A DNA stretch of 64,000 bases from Chryseobacterium ginsenosidimutans. Lineage in GTDB: Bacteria > Bacteroidota > Bacteroidia > Flavobacteriales > Weeksellaceae. Every line of letters begins with the position of its first letter. Position 1 is the stretch's first letter. This document shows positions 63,222 to 64,000 of the stretch, one piece after another. The position numbers and the translations under genes are program-made. The DNA lies in NCBI RefSeq assembly GCF_030823405.1, contig NZ_JAUSXC010000001.1:2649001-2713000 (forward strand), in the 5' to 3' direction. Under the pieces are notes generated by a model. It did not search any database. It was not told the DNA's origin and worked only from the letters and a program-made list of their open reading frames with translations.

Positions 63222-64000
63222 ATGAACATTCTTAAATTATTAGATAAGCTTTCTGATGATAAATTTTTTACCACAGAAACATCAAGATTAGAAACTCTTA
63301 CCAATATTTCAGCATTTGGAAAAAAAGCGGCGGTTGCTGCAATTCCTTTAGGATTAGGAGCATTAATGACTACTCCTGTAAAAGCGGAAACTTTGGGCGG
63401 ACCCGGAAGTACATATAAAAATGCATTAACGGATGCCTTGCAACTGGCTTTGGTTCTGGAATATCTGGAAAACGAATATTACGCAACGGGCTTGGCTGCC
63501 GGAACATTAATACCAACTGCTGACAAACCTGTTTTTATGCAGATCGCAAAACATGAATCTGCTCACGTAATTTTCTTAAAAAATACTTTAACATCTTTAG
63601 GAGTAACTCCGGGAGCAAAACCAAATTTTGATTTTACAGCGGGAGGCAATTTTACACCTTTTACAGATTACAGTCAGTTTTTAATTCTTGCTCAGGCTTT
63701 TGAAGATACAGGAGTAAGAGCTTATAAAGGGCAAGCCGGAAATGTAATGTCGAATAAAACAGTCTTACAGGCAGCCTTACAAATCCATTCTGTGGAAGCA
63801 AGACATGCGTCTCAGGTGCGGAGAATGAGAGCAAATAAAGGGTGGATAGAATTGGCAAACGGTGGAAATATGCCTGCTGCTACCAATCCTGTATATGCTG
63901 GAGAAGATAATATAACCCAGGCTGGTTTTAATACAAGCACTGCGTTTGGAGCTGCGGCGGGTTCTGCGGCTTACGACGAAGTATTAAGTGGAAGTGATGC
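63222..64000 (+). CDS. second ferritin-like domain protein, 3' end beyond the window
   Basis: The open frame runs to the window end, leaving at least 259 residues. It begins NILKLLDKLSDDKFF and has a hydrophobic signal-like segment (AAVAAIPLGLGALMTTP, about 39-55). Family Glu/His sites are LVLEYLENEYYATG (about 84), AKHESAHVIFL (about 112), AFEDTGVRAYKG (about 161) and HSVEARHASQVR (about 190). It follows the first ferritin-like gene by 27 bases and is probably cotranscribed. The stop is outside the window. Confidence 0.88.
   Translation, partial: MNILKLLDKLSDDKFFTTETSRLETLTNISAFGKKAAVAAIPLGLGALMTTPVKAETLGGPGSTYKNALTDALQLALVLEYLENEYYATGLAAGTLIPTADKPVFMQIAKHESAHVIFLKNTLTSLGVTPGAKPNFDFTAGGNFTPFTDYSQFLILAQAFEDTGVRAYKGQAGNVMSNKTVLQAALQIHSVEARHASQVRRMRANKGWIELANGGNMPAATNPVYAGEDNITQAGFNTSTAFGAAAGSAAYDEVLSGSD

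Overview
The window is AT-rich chromosomal DNA from a Bacteroidota bacterium of the class Flavobacteriia, most like Chryseobacterium or a close Weeksellaceae relative. Support comes from promoters of the Bacteroidota type (TAnnTTTG, often with an upstream TTG), a short primary sigma factor, atpD-atpC standing apart from other ATP synthase genes, menaquinone genes, a small SRP RNA, a Bacteroidota-type (subtype iii) T6SS gene, DUF2723 and DUF3667 proteins, and a Tet(X)-like monooxygenase. I see no tRNA, rRNA, CRISPR array, transposase or phage gene. Genes are dense and most transcription units end in clear hairpin terminators.

Layout. 1-7.1 kb: the 3' part of gyrA, a secreted TPR protein, menB-menA, an SRPBCC protein, a UPF0173 hydrolase and the SRP RNA on the minus strand. 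7.1-15.4 kb: DUF4199, a GT2 glycosyltransferase, DUF3667, a DUF2807 lipoprotein, a phosphohexomutase, an aminotransferase, kdsB, a LolA-like protein and a lipoprotein glutathione peroxidase. 15.5-20.7 kb: an atypical SDR, a YjbR protein, ribF, atpD-atpC and an orphan secreted protein. 20.7-25.5 kb (minus strand): a B12-binding-type radical SAM protein and a cysteate synthase-like/alpha-oxoamine synthase pair that is probably a sulfonolipid (capnine) locus. 25.6-32.3 kb: two large GT-C membrane proteins, DUF1697 and kdsA.

32.4-38.5 kb: a TonB-dependent receptor and a copper-handling set (HYC_CC_PP, DUF3347 and a metal-binding/multicopper oxidase/C-terminal beta-domain fusion). 38.5-41.1 kb (minus): a lipoprotein, rpoD and an S1/P1 nuclease. 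41.3-44.4 kb: a detached T6SS piece (tssG-like, tssN, tssK). 44.4-48.1 kb: a class V aminotransferase, a DtxR-type regulator divergent from a threonine aldolase-like gene, and a lipoprotein. 48.3-50.7 kb (minus): an ArsR-led operon (ArsR, SRPBCC, YdeI-like, DoxX-like, DUF4256) with a repeated operator-like element at its promoter. 51-53.6 kb (minus): DUF2383, then an AraC regulator directly upstream of a Tet(X)-like monooxygenase. 53.7-60 kb: HAD phosphatase, a small membrane protein, an OmpH/Skp chaperone, an aldo/keto reductase, NDH-2 and a ClC-CBS transporter. 60.1-64 kb: an ECF sigma factor and RskA-type anti-sigma factor, divergent from a fasciclin gene and two ferritin-like secreted proteins, the last cut by the window end.

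The observations most worth following are: the chromosomal Tet(X) relative with its own AraC-type regulator; the T6SS fragment split from the rest of the system; the three-part copper oxidase fusion; promoters whose -7 box sits about 19-22 nt before the start codon, which corrects several gene starts and points to possible leaderless mRNAs and an AUU start; and the operator-like repeats of the ArsR and DtxR genes.
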